64,000 nucleotides of DNA from Gemmatimonadota bacterium (GTDB lineage Bacteria > Gemmatimonadota > Gemmatimonadetes > Longimicrobiales > Gaopeijiaceae). The notes below the pieces were generated by a model. It was not told where the DNA came from. It made no database searches and worked only from the letters and a program-made list of their open reading frames with translations. The position numbers and the translations under genes were made by a program. Position 1 is the stretch's first letter. The number at the start of each line of letters is the position of its first letter. Below are positions 50,678-58,555 of the stretch, in pieces. The stretch spans positions 45,189-109,188 of the forward strand of contig JAJEBW010000005.1 of NCBI GenBank assembly GCA_022822325.1. Direction: 5' to 3'.

Positions 50678-51076
50678 GTGCAGACCCTGGTCGATGCGCT
50701 GAGCGGGGCGTTGCTCGCGGGGGGCGCCTTCTTCCTGCTCGCGGGCGCGCTGGGAATGGTCCGCCTCCCCGACGTCTTCACGCGCATGCATGCCGGGGGG
50801 ATGACCGACACCATGGGCGCCGGGATGGTCCTGGCGGGGCTGGCGGTCCACAGTCTGGCAAGCGAACACTGGGGGGTGACGGCGCGGCTGGTCCTGATCC
50901 TGGGCTTCCTCTGGTTCACGAGCCCGATCGCGACCCATGCGGTGGCGAAGGCCGCGCTTTCCGGGGGCGTCCGTCCCTTCACCCTCGACGGCAACGGCGA
51001 CGACGCGCGGGCGATGGCCGGAGGCGAGGGCCCGGCCGGCTCCGCGACCGCCGCGAAGGGAGGCGCATCATCGTAA
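50678..51076 (+). CDS. mrpG: Mrp antiporter subunit G
   Basis: The 132-aa product has the MrpG/MnhG features GGAFFLLAGALGMVRLPDVFTRMHA and ITSP-like FTSPIATHAVAKAA after three membrane helices. The C-terminal 30 residues are Gly/Ala-rich and longer than usual. GTG 50678 comes 2 bp after the mrpF stop, with GGGAAGGGG upstream. Confidence 0.92.
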   Translation: MQTLVDALSGALLAGGAFFLLAGALGMVRLPDVFTRMHAGGMTDTMGAGMVLAGLAVHSLASEHWGVTARLVLILGFLWFTSPIATHAVAKAALSGGVRPFTLDGNGDDARAMAGGEGPAGSATAAKGGASS

Positions 51077-51672
51077 CCGTCATCGACATCGTGCTGCTGA
51101 CCCTCCTGGCGGCGACCGCCTTCGGGCTGGTGCGGGTGCGCAATCTCTTCGCCGTGGTGATGCTGGCCGGAGTCTATTCGCTCCTCTCCGCCGGGCTCTT
51201 CACCGTAATGGACGCGGTGGACGTGGCCTTCACCGAGGCCGCCGTGGGCGCGGGAATCTCGACCGTCCTCTTTCTGGGGGCGCTGGCGCTCTGCGGCACG
51301 CGCGAGAGCAAGCCCGTCCACACCCCCATCCTCCCCCTCTTCGTGGTCTGTCTCACAGGGATCGCCCTTGTGTACGGCACGATGGACATGCCCCCCTTCG
51401 GCGACGCCTCGAACCCGGTCCACCACCATGTGGCCGATCACTACCTCGAGGAGAGCGAGCACGAGATCGGGATCCCGAATGTGGTGACCTCGGTGCTGGC
51501 CTCCTACCGCGGCTACGACACGATGGGCGAGACCACGGTCGTCTTCGCCGCGGCGGTGGGGGTGATGATCCTTCTGGCGCGGGGACGGCGGCGGACGCGC
51601 GAGGACGCCCCGGGCGAGGGATCCGCATCGCCTCCAACGGGCGGTCGGTCGACGAGGGAAACGCCGCGATGA
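51070..51672 (+). CDS. MrpA C-terminal-like (MbhD/DUF4040 type) antiporter subunit
   Basis: About 200 aa. The segment RVRNLFAVVMLAGVYSLLSAGLFTVMDAVDVAFTEAAVGAGISTVLFLGALAL is the MbhD-type domain that forms part of MrpA in Bacillus, and a second pair of helices follows; here it is a separate protein, as in split Mrp operons. The N-terminus VTVIDIVLLTLLAATAFG is best started at ATC 51070, 6 nt after an ideal AGGGAGG site (51057-51063). The first usual start, GTG 51091, is 27 nt from that site and would shorten the first helix. The start is uncertain. The stop overlaps mrpB. Confidence 0.8.
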   Translation: MVTVIDIVLLTLLAATAFGLVRVRNLFAVVMLAGVYSLLSAGLFTVMDAVDVAFTEAAVGAGISTVLFLGALALCGTRESKPVHTPILPLFVVCLTGIALVYGTMDMPPFGDASNPVHHHVADHYLEESEHEIGIPNVVTSVLASYRGYDTMGETTVVFAAAVGVMILLARGRRRTREDAPGEGSASPPTGGRSTRETPR

Positions 51673-52109
51673 GGGAAGAGATCATCGTCCGCGTCGGCGC
51701 GAAGATCCTGGCGCCCTTCATCATCACCTTTGCGCTCTACGTGCACTTCCATGGGGACTACAGCCCCGGGGGCGGCTTTCAGGCCGGAGTCATCCTGGCG
51801 GCCGCCTTCGCGCTCCTGGCGCTGGTCTACGGACTCGACGAGGTGCAGCGCGTCCTTCCCCCCCGCTTCGTGCGCGGCTGCGCGGCGCTGGGCGTGCTGA
51901 TCTTCGCGGGCGCCGGGGTGGCGACGATGGCGCTCGGGCACGGCTACCTGGCCTACAACGCCTTCGCCTACGATCCCGCGCACCCCGAGGGCGGGCAGCA
52001 CTACGGGATCCTCCTGGTGGAGCTGGGCGTTCTGGTCACCGTCTTCGGGGTGATGGTCTCGGTCTTCTACCTCTTCGCCGGCAGGGGAAGAAGGGAGGAT
52101 CCCCAGTGA
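51669..52109 (+). CDS. mrpB: Mrp antiporter subunit B
   Basis: The 146-aa product has GAKILAPFIITFALYVHFHGDYSPGGGFQAGVILAAA, the MrpB/MnhB signature, and four membrane helices. It overlaps the upstream gene by ATGA (51669-51672) and the next by four bases. Confidence 0.93.
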   Translation: MREEIIVRVGAKILAPFIITFALYVHFHGDYSPGGGFQAGVILAAAFALLALVYGLDEVQRVLPPRFVRGCAALGVLIFAGAGVATMALGHGYLAYNAFAYDPAHPEGGQHYGILLVELGVLVTVFGVMVSVFYLFAGRGRREDPQ

Positions 52110-52582
52110 TCCCGGTCGCAGCGAACCCGCTCGCGCAGAGCCTGGCCGCGCAGCTCCAGATCGCGCAGAACCTGGTTTCGCACTACAACTACTGGGTCGT
52201 CATCGTCCTGATGATGGTCGGGTTCCACATCCTCATCGCGCGCGGCAACCTGATCCGCAAGATCGTGGGGCTCAACGTCTTCCAGACGTCGGTCTTCATG
52301 CTCTACATCAGTCTGGGGAAGATCTCCGGCGGCACCCCCCCGATCCTCGCCGGAGGAGTAGGCCACGGCGAGACCGACGCGCACGGAGCGGCCGAGGGCG
52401 CGCACCAGGCGGCCGAGGTCCTCTATTCCAATCCGCTCCCGCATGTGCTGATTCTGACGGCCATTGTAGTGGGAATCGCGACCACCTCGGTCGGGCTGGC
52501 GCTGGCGGTGCGGATCCGCGAGGCCTACGGCACCATCGAGGAGGAAGAGATCAACGCCATCGAAGCGGAGGCGGGCGCGTGA
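52106..52582 (+). CDS. mrpC: Mrp antiporter subunit C (NuoK-like)
   Basis: The 158-aa product resembles NuoK/MrpC: VVIVLMMVGFHILIARGNLIRKIVGLNVFQTSVFMLYI and PHVLILTAIVVGIATTSVGLALAVRI. The loop between helices two and three has an extra Gly/His/Ala stretch (about 75-105; GGVGHGETDAHGAAEGAHQAA) compared with usual MrpC. Its stop overlaps the mrpD GTG. Confidence 0.9.
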   Translation: MIPVAANPLAQSLAAQLQIAQNLVSHYNYWVVIVLMMVGFHILIARGNLIRKIVGLNVFQTSVFMLYISLGKISGGTPPILAGGVGHGETDAHGAAEGAHQAAEVLYSNPLPHVLILTAIVVGIATTSVGLALAVRIREAYGTIEEEEINAIEAEAGA

Positions 52583-54060
52583 TCTCCGAGCATCTCCCCA
52601 TCCTGCAGGTGGTGATCCCCCTCCTGGCGGCCCCGCTCTGCATCTTCCTGCGCGGCCGCGCGGCGTGGGGACTGGCGGCGCTGGCGAGCGGGTCCGCCCT
52701 GGCGATCTCGCTTGCGCTCCTGGGACGCGTTCTTTCCACCGGGGCGATCTCCTACGCGCTCGGCGACTGGGCGCCCCCGGTCGGGATCGAATACCGGGTC
52801 GATGCGGTGAATGCGTGGGTGCTGGTCATCGTCTCCACGATCGGCGCGGTCGTCGGTCCCTACGCGCTGCTGAGCGTCGAGCGCGAGATCGAGGCCCGCC
52901 GCATCCCCCTCTTCTACGCCGCCTGGCTCCTCTGCCTCTCCGGTCTGCTGGGAATGGCGGTGACCGGCGACGTCTTCAATGTCTTCGTCTTCCTCGAAAT
53001 CTCCTCGCTCTCGGCCTACGCGCTGATCGCCCTGGGACGGGACCGCCGCGCCCTCACCTCGGCCTTCCGCTATCTGGTGATGGGATCGGTGGGCGCCACC
53101 TTCATCGTGATCGGGATCGGGCTCCTCTATTCGATGACGGGCTCGCTCAACATGGCCGACCTCTCCGAACTGCTGCCGGGGGTCTGGGATACGCGCACGG
53201 TCAGGGTGGCCTACGGTTTCCTCGCGGTCGGATTCTGCCTCAAGCTGGCGCTCTTCCCCCTGCACCTCTGGCTGCCCAACGCCTACACCTTCGCGCCCTC
53301 GGCGGTCACCGCCTTCATGGCCTCGACGGCGACCAAGGTGGCGGTCTACATGTTGCTGCGCTTCTTCCTGACAGTCTTCGGGGCGGCCTTTTCCTTCGAT
53401 GTGATGCGACTGGATCTGGTGCTCCTGCCGCTGGCGCTCGCGGCGATCGTCAGCATGTCGCTGGTGGCGATCTTCCAGGAGAACGTGAAGCGGCTGCTCG
53501 CCTACTCCTCGGTGGCCCAGATCGGCTACATGATTCTCGGGCTTTCCTTTGCGAGCGCGACCGGACTGACCGCGACGCTGCTTCATCTCTTCAACCACGC
53601 GCTGATGAAGGGGGCGCTCTTCATGGCGCTGGGCTGCGTGATGTACCGGATCGGGTCGGTGAGGATCGAGGCGATGGCCGGGCTGGGACGGCGGATGCCG
53701 ATCACGATGGCGGCCTTCGTGGCGGGTGGACTGAGTCTGGTGGGCGTGCCGCTGACGGTGGGATTCGTGAGCAAGTGGTACCTGATCGTGGGGGCGCTGG
53801 AGCGGGGTTGGTGGCCGGTCGCGGCGCTGGTCCTCCTGACCTCGGCGATGGCGCTGGTCTATGTCTGGCGGGTCGTGGAGGCGGCGTATTTCCGGCAGGC
53901 CTCCGCCGGCGCCAGGCGATCCGGCGAGGCCCCGTGGTCGCTGCTCGCGCCGACCTGGGCGCTGGTCCTCCTCAACCTCTATTTCGGGATCGACGCGATG
54001 CGCACGGCGGAGGTCGCGCGGGTCGCGGCCGAACTCCTCCTGGCGGGGACCGGGCGATGA
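52579..54060 (+). CDS. mrpD: Mrp antiporter subunit D (NuoL/M-like)
   Basis: A 493-aa, about 14-helix ion-pumping subunit. FVFLEISSLSAYALIALG carries the helix-5 glutamate. LKLALFPLHLWLPNAYTFAPSAVTAFMASTATKVAVYML holds the helix-7/8 lysines of the proton channel, and RLLAYSSVAQIGYMILGL and FNHALMKGALFM follow. The GTG start overlaps the mrpC stop. It is the first of three such subunits in this operon. Confidence 0.93.
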   Translation: MISEHLPILQVVIPLLAAPLCIFLRGRAAWGLAALASGSALAISLALLGRVLSTGAISYALGDWAPPVGIEYRVDAVNAWVLVIVSTIGAVVGPYALLSVEREIEARRIPLFYAAWLLCLSGLLGMAVTGDVFNVFVFLEISSLSAYALIALGRDRRALTSAFRYLVMGSVGATFIVIGIGLLYSMTGSLNMADLSELLPGVWDTRTVRVAYGFLAVGFCLKLALFPLHLWLPNAYTFAPSAVTAFMASTATKVAVYMLLRFFLTVFGAAFSFDVMRLDLVLLPLALAAIVSMSLVAIFQENVKRLLAYSSVAQIGYMILGLSFASATGLTATLLHLFNHALMKGALFMALGCVMYRIGSVRIEAMAGLGRRMPITMAAFVAGGLSLVGVPLTVGFVSKWYLIVGALERGWWPVAALVLLTSAMALVYVWRVVEAAYFRQASAGARRSGEAPWSLLAPTWALVLLNLYFGIDAMRTAEVARVAAELLLAGTGR

Positions 54061-55565
54061 CGACGCTGCTCATCCTCGCGCTCCTCCTGCCGGTCGCGGG
54101 ATCGGCCCTGGTGCTCCTGCTGCGCCGCAACCCGAATGCGCGCGAGGCGGCGAGCCTGGTCACCGCGGGGGCGCTCTTCGCCGTGGTCTTCTCCATCTAC
54201 CAGGCGGTGATGCGCGGCGAGCGTCCGGCGGTGGTCCTGGCGGAGCCCTTCCCCGGAGTTCCGATTGTGCTGGAGGCCGAGCCGCTGGGGGTGCTCTTCG
54301 CGCTGATCGCATCCTTCCTCTGGATCGTGACGACCGCCTACGCGATCGGCTACATGCGCGGGCACCACGAAGAGAACCAGACCCGCTTCTACACCTTCTT
54401 CGCCTTCGCGATCGCGTCGACCATGGGAGTCGCCTTCGCCGGCAATCTCTTCACCCTCTTCGTCTTCTACGAGGTGCTTTCGCTCACCACCTTCCCCCTG
54501 GTGACGCACGCGGGCACCGATGCCGCCAGACGCGCCGGACGGGTCTATCTCGGGATCCTCTTCTCGACCTCGATCGTCTTTCAGCTCCTGGCGATCATCT
54601 GGGTGTACGTGCTGGCGGGGACGCTCGACTTCACGCCCGGAGGAATCCTGGAGGGACGGGCGAGCGCCGGCATGGCGCCGCTTCTCCTGGGGCTCTTCGT
54701 CTTCGGGATCGGGAAGGCGGCGGTGATGCCCTTCCATCGCTGGCTGCCCGCGGCGATGGTGGCCCCGACCCCGGTGAGCGCGCTGCTGCACGCGGTGGCG
54801 GTGGTGAAGGCGGGGGTCTTCGCGGTGCTGAAGGTGACGGTGTACATCTTCGGGACCGGATTCGTGACCGCGACGGCCGCCTCGGTCTGGCTGATGTGGG
54901 TGGCGGCGGCCACGATCATCCTCGGTTCGCTGGTGGCCTTCCGAAAGGACAATCTGAAGGCGCGGCTGGCCTATTCCACCGTGAGCCAACTCTCCTACGT
55001 GGTGCTCGGCGCGATGCTCGCCAACGCCCTGGGCGTAATCGGGAGCGGAATGCACATCGCGATGCATGCCTTCGGGAAGATCACCCTCTTCTTCTGCGCC
55101 GGGGCGATCATGGTGGCGACCCACCGGACCGAGGTCAGTCAGCTCGACGGGCTGGGCCGCAAGATGCCCCTCACCTTCGCCGCCTTCCTGATCGGAACGC
55201 TCTCGATCGTCGGACTTCCGCCGGCGGGCGGCGCCTGGAGCAAGTGGTTTCTCGGGATCGGGGCGCTGGAAGCGGGGCAGGTCGGGCTCGTTGCCGTGCT
55301 GATGCTGAGTTCGCTCCTCTCGCTGGCCTATCTCATGGAGATTCCGCTGCGAGGATTCTTCGGCCGAGCGACGGAGGAAGGGGATCCCCAACCCGGCCAC
55401 GAGGATCGCGCGCACGGCCCGGACGGCGGCCACGGCGATCATGGATTTCACGGCGCCCCGCGCTGGTCGCTGGCCGCGATCCTGGTCACGGCCGCCGCCT
55501 GCATCGCACTCTTCATCCACCCCGATCCCTTCTACCGCCTCATGACACTGGTGACCGCACCATGA
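54057..55565 (+). CDS. Second NuoL/M-like antiporter subunit
   Basis: 502 aa with the proton-pumping subunit features VFYEVLSLTTFPLVTHAG, GKAAVMPFHRWLPAAMVAPTPVSALLHAVAVVKAGVF, ARLAYSTVSQLSYVVLGAML and FGKITLFFCAGAI. It differs from mrpD in its helix-8 region and has a His/Gly-rich loop near the end (about 440-470, GHEDRAHGPDGGHGDHG). The ATG overlaps the mrpD stop (ATGA at 54057-54060). Its stop overlaps the first micro-ORF. It could replace MrpA's N-terminal antiporter domain, which is otherwise missing from this operon. Confidence 0.9.
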   Translation: MTTLLILALLLPVAGSALVLLLRRNPNAREAASLVTAGALFAVVFSIYQAVMRGERPAVVLAEPFPGVPIVLEAEPLGVLFALIASFLWIVTTAYAIGYMRGHHEENQTRFYTFFAFAIASTMGVAFAGNLFTLFVFYEVLSLTTFPLVTHAGTDAARRAGRVYLGILFSTSIVFQLLAIIWVYVLAGTLDFTPGGILEGRASAGMAPLLLGLFVFGIGKAAVMPFHRWLPAAMVAPTPVSALLHAVAVVKAGVFAVLKVTVYIFGTGFVTATAASVWLMWVAAATIILGSLVAFRKDNLKARLAYSTVSQLSYVVLGAMLANALGVIGSGMHIAMHAFGKITLFFCAGAIMVATHRTEVSQLDGLGRKMPLTFAAFLIGTLSIVGLPPAGGAWSKWFLGIGALEAGQVGLVAVLMLSSLLSLAYLMEIPLRGFFGRATEEGDPQPGHEDRAHGPDGGHGDHGFHGAPRWSLAAILVTAAACIALFIHPDPFYRLMTLVTAP

Positions 55566-55770
55566 GCGAATATGTTGCCGAACGGGCTGGTGCCCGTTGC
55601 GCCACGGACCGACGGGCGGTGACCGGACCATGAGCGAGCGCGTTTCCCAACGGGCTGGGGCCGGTTGCGCCGACACATTGCCGACATATGGTGGCCGGAT
55701 GAGCGAACACGTTTCCCGACACGCTGGCGCCCGTTGCGCCACGGACCGATGGGCGGTGACCGGACCATGA
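55562..55770 (+). repeat. Duplicated junction with two ATGA-linked micro-ORFs
   Basis: Similar units of about 68 bp, each beginning near GACC-ATGAGCGA and containing GTTGCGCC and GGGCGGTGACC, are repeated. Micro-ORF 1 (55562-55633) encodes 23 residues starting MSEYVAERAGARCATDRR. Micro-ORF 2 (55630-55770) encodes 46 residues made of two related halves, MSERVSQRAG... and MSEHVSRHAG.... Every boundary is ATGA: 55562-55565 with the upstream subunit, 55630-55633 between them, and 55767-55770 with the next gene, whose own start (MSRHASRE) is a further copy. It looks like tandem duplication of a coupled start/stop. Confidence 0.7.
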
Positions 55771-56078
55771 GCAGGCACGCCTCCCGCGAAGGCGCTTCCC
55801 GCGGCCAGGGTTCCCACGAGCGGGGTTCCCACGAGCACAGGCCCAACAGCGTTCCGGCGCCCTGGGCGGGATGGATCCTGCGCGTCTTCTTCGGGATCTG
55901 CGCGATCGTGCTGCTCCTGGACTTCGTGCTCGCTCGCGAGACCCACCACCCCATCGAGGAGGTGCGCCTCATCTACCCCTTCTTCGGGTTTTTCGGGATT
56001 GCGCTCCTGATCGTCATGTCGAAGGGGCTGCGCCGTCTGGTCATGCGCTCGGAGGACTACTACGATGCCGATCGGTAG
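55767..56078 (+). CDS. Small two-helix membrane protein in the Mrp operon
   Basis: The 103-aa product has a charged N-terminus (about 30 residues, with a start copy of the repeated unit, and then the duplicated GSHERGSHEHR) and two membrane helices (WILRVFFGICAIVLLLDFVLA and YPFFGFFGIALLIVMSKGL), ending MRSEDYYDADR. I do not know the family; its position between two antiporter subunits suggests an accessory or assembly role. The ATG overlaps the stop of micro-ORF 2. The stop lies 11 bp inside the next gene. Confidence 0.7.
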   Translation: MSRHASREGASRGQGSHERGSHEHRPNSVPAPWAGWILRVFFGICAIVLLLDFVLARETHHPIEEVRLIYPFFGFFGIALLIVMSKGLRRLVMRSEDYYDADR

Positions 56079-57783
56079 TCCCGTCGCTCCCTTCCTGATC
56101 TTCTTCGCGGGCGCGCTCCTCGTGCCCTTCCTGCGCAACCTGCCCCGGATCCGCGCGGTCTGGCTGATCCTCGTTCCCCTGGCGGGCGCCGCCAACGTCT
56201 GGTGGGGGGTCGGCGAAGGCGCCCTGGTCCAGACCGACTTCCTGGGCTACACCCTCAGCCTGGTGCGCGCCGATCGTCTGAGCCTCCTCTTCGGCTACCT
56301 CTTCCACCTCGGCGCCTTCATCTCGGTCATCTATTCGCTGCACCTGGGGAAGGGCGACGGCGCCACCGTGCAGCACACCGCCGCCCTCGTCTACGCCGGG
56401 AGCGCGCTGGGGGCGGTCTTCGCGGGGGACTTCATCACCCTCTTCGTCTTCTGGGAGCTCCTGGCGATCAGCTCGGTCTTCCTGATCTGGACGCGTCGCA
56501 CGCCCGCAGCGATCCGGTCGGGGATGCGCTATCTCCTGGTGCACGTCGTCTCGGGGGTCACCCTGCTGGCCGGAGCGATGGTGCACGCCCAGACGACCGG
56601 CAGCCTCGAGATCGGCGAGATGGGGCTGGGAGGGCTGGCCACCTGGCTCGTCTTCCTGGCCGTGGGCGTCAAGGCCGCCTTCCCCCTGGCCCATAGCTGG
56701 CTGATCGACGCCTACCCCGAGGGCACCCCGACCGGCACCGTCTTCCTCAGCGCCTTCACCACCAAGGTGGCGGTCTACGCCCTGGCGCGCTGCTTCCCCG
56801 GGGTGGATCTGCTGATCTACGTCGGGGCCTTCATGGCCTGCTTCCCGATCTTCTACGCCGTCATCGAGAACGATCTGCGCCGCACCCTCAGCTACTCGAT
56901 GATGAACCAGATCGGCTTCATGGTCTGCGGGATCGGGGTCGGGTCGGCGCTCGCGATCAACGGGGCGGTGGCGCACGCCTTCAACGACGTGCTCTTCAAG
57001 GGACTGCTCTTCATGTCCATGGGCGCGGTCATGTACATGACGGGCAAGACCAAGGCCTCCGATCTGGGGGGACTCTGGCGCACCATGCCCTGGACGACGG
57101 CCTTCTGCATCGTGGGCGCGGCCTCGATCTCGGCGGTCCCCTTCTTCAACGCCTTCGTCTCGAAGAGCATGATCATGTCGGCGCTCCTCGACGCGCACCA
57201 CGACTGGATCTGGCCGGTGATGCTCTTCGCCTCGGCGGGGGTGGTGGAGCATGCGGGCATCAAGATTCCCTTCTTCGCCTTCTTCGCGCACGATTCGGGA
57301 ATCCGCACCCGCGAGCCCCCGCGCAACATGCTCGTCGCCATGGGCATCGCGGCCTTCCTCTGCATTGCGATCGGCATCTACCCGGATGCGCTCTACCGGC
57401 TGTTGCCGCACGACTACGCCTACAGCCCCTACGACGCCACCCATATCCTGACGCAGCTTCAGCTTCTCTGCTTCGCGATCGGGGCGGTCGTGGCCTTCCA
57501 GCTCTGGAAGATCTATCCGGCCGAGATTCCCTCGGTGAACCTCGACGCCGACTGGCTCTACCGGCGCGGCGCGGCCGGGGTGGTGCGAGCGACCGGCAGT
57601 GCGGTGCGGACCGTCGATTCCGCCCTGCGCGGCGCCGTTCTGGGAGCGGTGGACAGCGCGATGCGGGGCGCCTTCCGCTCTCATGGCCCGCGAGGGGTGC
57701 TGGCGCGGACCTGGCCCTCGGGAAGCATGGTGCTGTGGGTATCGATCCTGCTCGCCGGCTTCCTGATCTTCCAGTTCCTCTGA
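56065..57783 (+). CDS. Third NuoL/M-like antiporter subunit
   Basis: 572 aa. FITLFVFWELLAISSVFLIWTRR, VGVKAAFPLAHSWLIDAYPEGTPTGTVFLSAFTTKVAVYAL and RRTLSYSMMNQIGFMVCGIGVG show it to be a NuoL/M/MrpD-type ion-translocating subunit. VGAASISAVPFFNAFVSKSM is a late-helix motif. The last 90 residues contain an amphipathic helix of repeats like RTVDSALRGAVLGAVDSAMRGAF, reminiscent of the lateral helix of NuoL, and a final membrane helix. It ends the antiporter operon. It overlaps the small membrane protein by 14 bp. Confidence 0.9.
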   Translation: MPIGSPVAPFLIFFAGALLVPFLRNLPRIRAVWLILVPLAGAANVWWGVGEGALVQTDFLGYTLSLVRADRLSLLFGYLFHLGAFISVIYSLHLGKGDGATVQHTAALVYAGSALGAVFAGDFITLFVFWELLAISSVFLIWTRRTPAAIRSGMRYLLVHVVSGVTLLAGAMVHAQTTGSLEIGEMGLGGLATWLVFLAVGVKAAFPLAHSWLIDAYPEGTPTGTVFLSAFTTKVAVYALARCFPGVDLLIYVGAFMACFPIFYAVIENDLRRTLSYSMMNQIGFMVCGIGVGSALAINGAVAHAFNDVLFKGLLFMSMGAVMYMTGKTKASDLGGLWRTMPWTTAFCIVGAASISAVPFFNAFVSKSMIMSALLDAHHDWIWPVMLFASAGVVEHAGIKIPFFAFFAHDSGIRTREPPRNMLVAMGIAAFLCIAIGIYPDALYRLLPHDYAYSPYDATHILTQLQLLCFAIGAVVAFQLWKIYPAEIPSVNLDADWLYRRGAAGVVRATGSAVRTVDSALRGAVLGAVDSAMRGAFRSHGPRGVLARTWPSGSMVLWVSILLAGFLIFQFL

Positions 57784-57824
57784 CGCGGGGCGACGGCGGG
57801 TTGTCCGCAGAGCCGGCGACCGAA

Positions 57825-58466
57825 ATGGTGAACGCGGATGGAAGGGCCGGGCGGGCGTCGCAACGCGCCGATGCGGGATCCGGGCGGCGACGGGGCGAGG
57901 GTTCCGGCCGCGACCGGGTGCGTCCGCCGGCCTCCAAGATTCTCTCCCGGGGCGAGTTGGTGGAATGCGCGGGGCCGGGACGATCCTTCCGGCTGGTCTT
58001 CACCAATGGGTGCTTCGATCTGCTGCACGCGGGGCATGTGGCCTGCCTGAACGAGGCGCGCGCCCTGGGCGACCGGTTGGCGGTGGCGGTCAACACCGAT
58101 TCGTCGATGCGGCGGCTGGGCAAGGGACCGGCGCGGCCGCTGGTGGACGAGGACAGCCGCGCGCTGGTGGTGGCGGCGCTGGAGTGCGTGGATTTCGTGA
58201 CGCTCTTCGACGAGGACACCCCGCGCGAGCTGGTGGCCGCCGTCCTTCCCGACGTGCTGGTCAAGGGGGGGGACTACCGCGCCGACGAGGTGGCCGGAGG
58301 GGGCACGGTGCGGGGGACGGGGGGAAGGGTGGAGATCGTGCCGCTCCTTGCCGGGCACTCGACCCGCGCGCTGATCGCGAGGGCGCGGGGGGAGGAAGAG
58401 ACGGAGCCGACCGGGAAAATCCACCTTGGCGGGCGGGGCGGGGAGGGGGCGCGGGACCGGCGATGA
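57825..58466 (+). CDS. hldE: Heptose-1-phosphate adenylyltransferase (HldE/RfaE2 domain)
   Basis: This is the nucleotidyltransferase half of HldE, which makes ADP-heptose. FTNGCFDLLHAGHVACLNEAR (residues 59-79) carries the nucleotide-binding HXGH motif; VAVNTDSSMRRLGKG and DVLVKGGDYRADEVAGG are RfaE2 blocks. The kinase half is a different gene 35 kb away. The N-terminal 40 residues and the C-terminal GRGGEGARDRR are low complexity. ATG 57825 is chosen; TTG 57801 is out of keeping with spacing. The stop overlaps a 30-codon micro-ORF that ends on the rdgB ATG. Confidence 0.9.
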   Translation: MVNADGRAGRASQRADAGSGRRRGEGSGRDRVRPPASKILSRGELVECAGPGRSFRLVFTNGCFDLLHAGHVACLNEARALGDRLAVAVNTDSSMRRLGKGPARPLVDEDSRALVVAALECVDFVTLFDEDTPRELVAAVLPDVLVKGGDYRADEVAGGGTVRGTGGRVEIVPLLAGHSTRALIARARGEEETEPTGKIHLGGRGGEGARDRR

Positions 58467-58555
58467 GGGAGCCGCCCGTGGCCCGGAGCGCCCGGTGGTT
58501 GGAGGGTTCGGTCGGATTGCCGTCGGCGGAACCGCCGTGGGTAGAGGTGCGATGA
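58463..58555 (+). other. 30-codon micro-ORF bridging hldE (nucleotidyltransferase) and rdgB
   Basis: ATG 58463 overlaps the upstream stop (ATGA) and its TGA 58553-58555 overlaps the rdgB ATG (ATGA). The product starts MREPPVARSARWLEGS and has no recognised motif. Because rdgB has its own ribosome site (TAGAGGTG), the micro-ORF would add coupling, not replace it. Confidence 0.4.
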
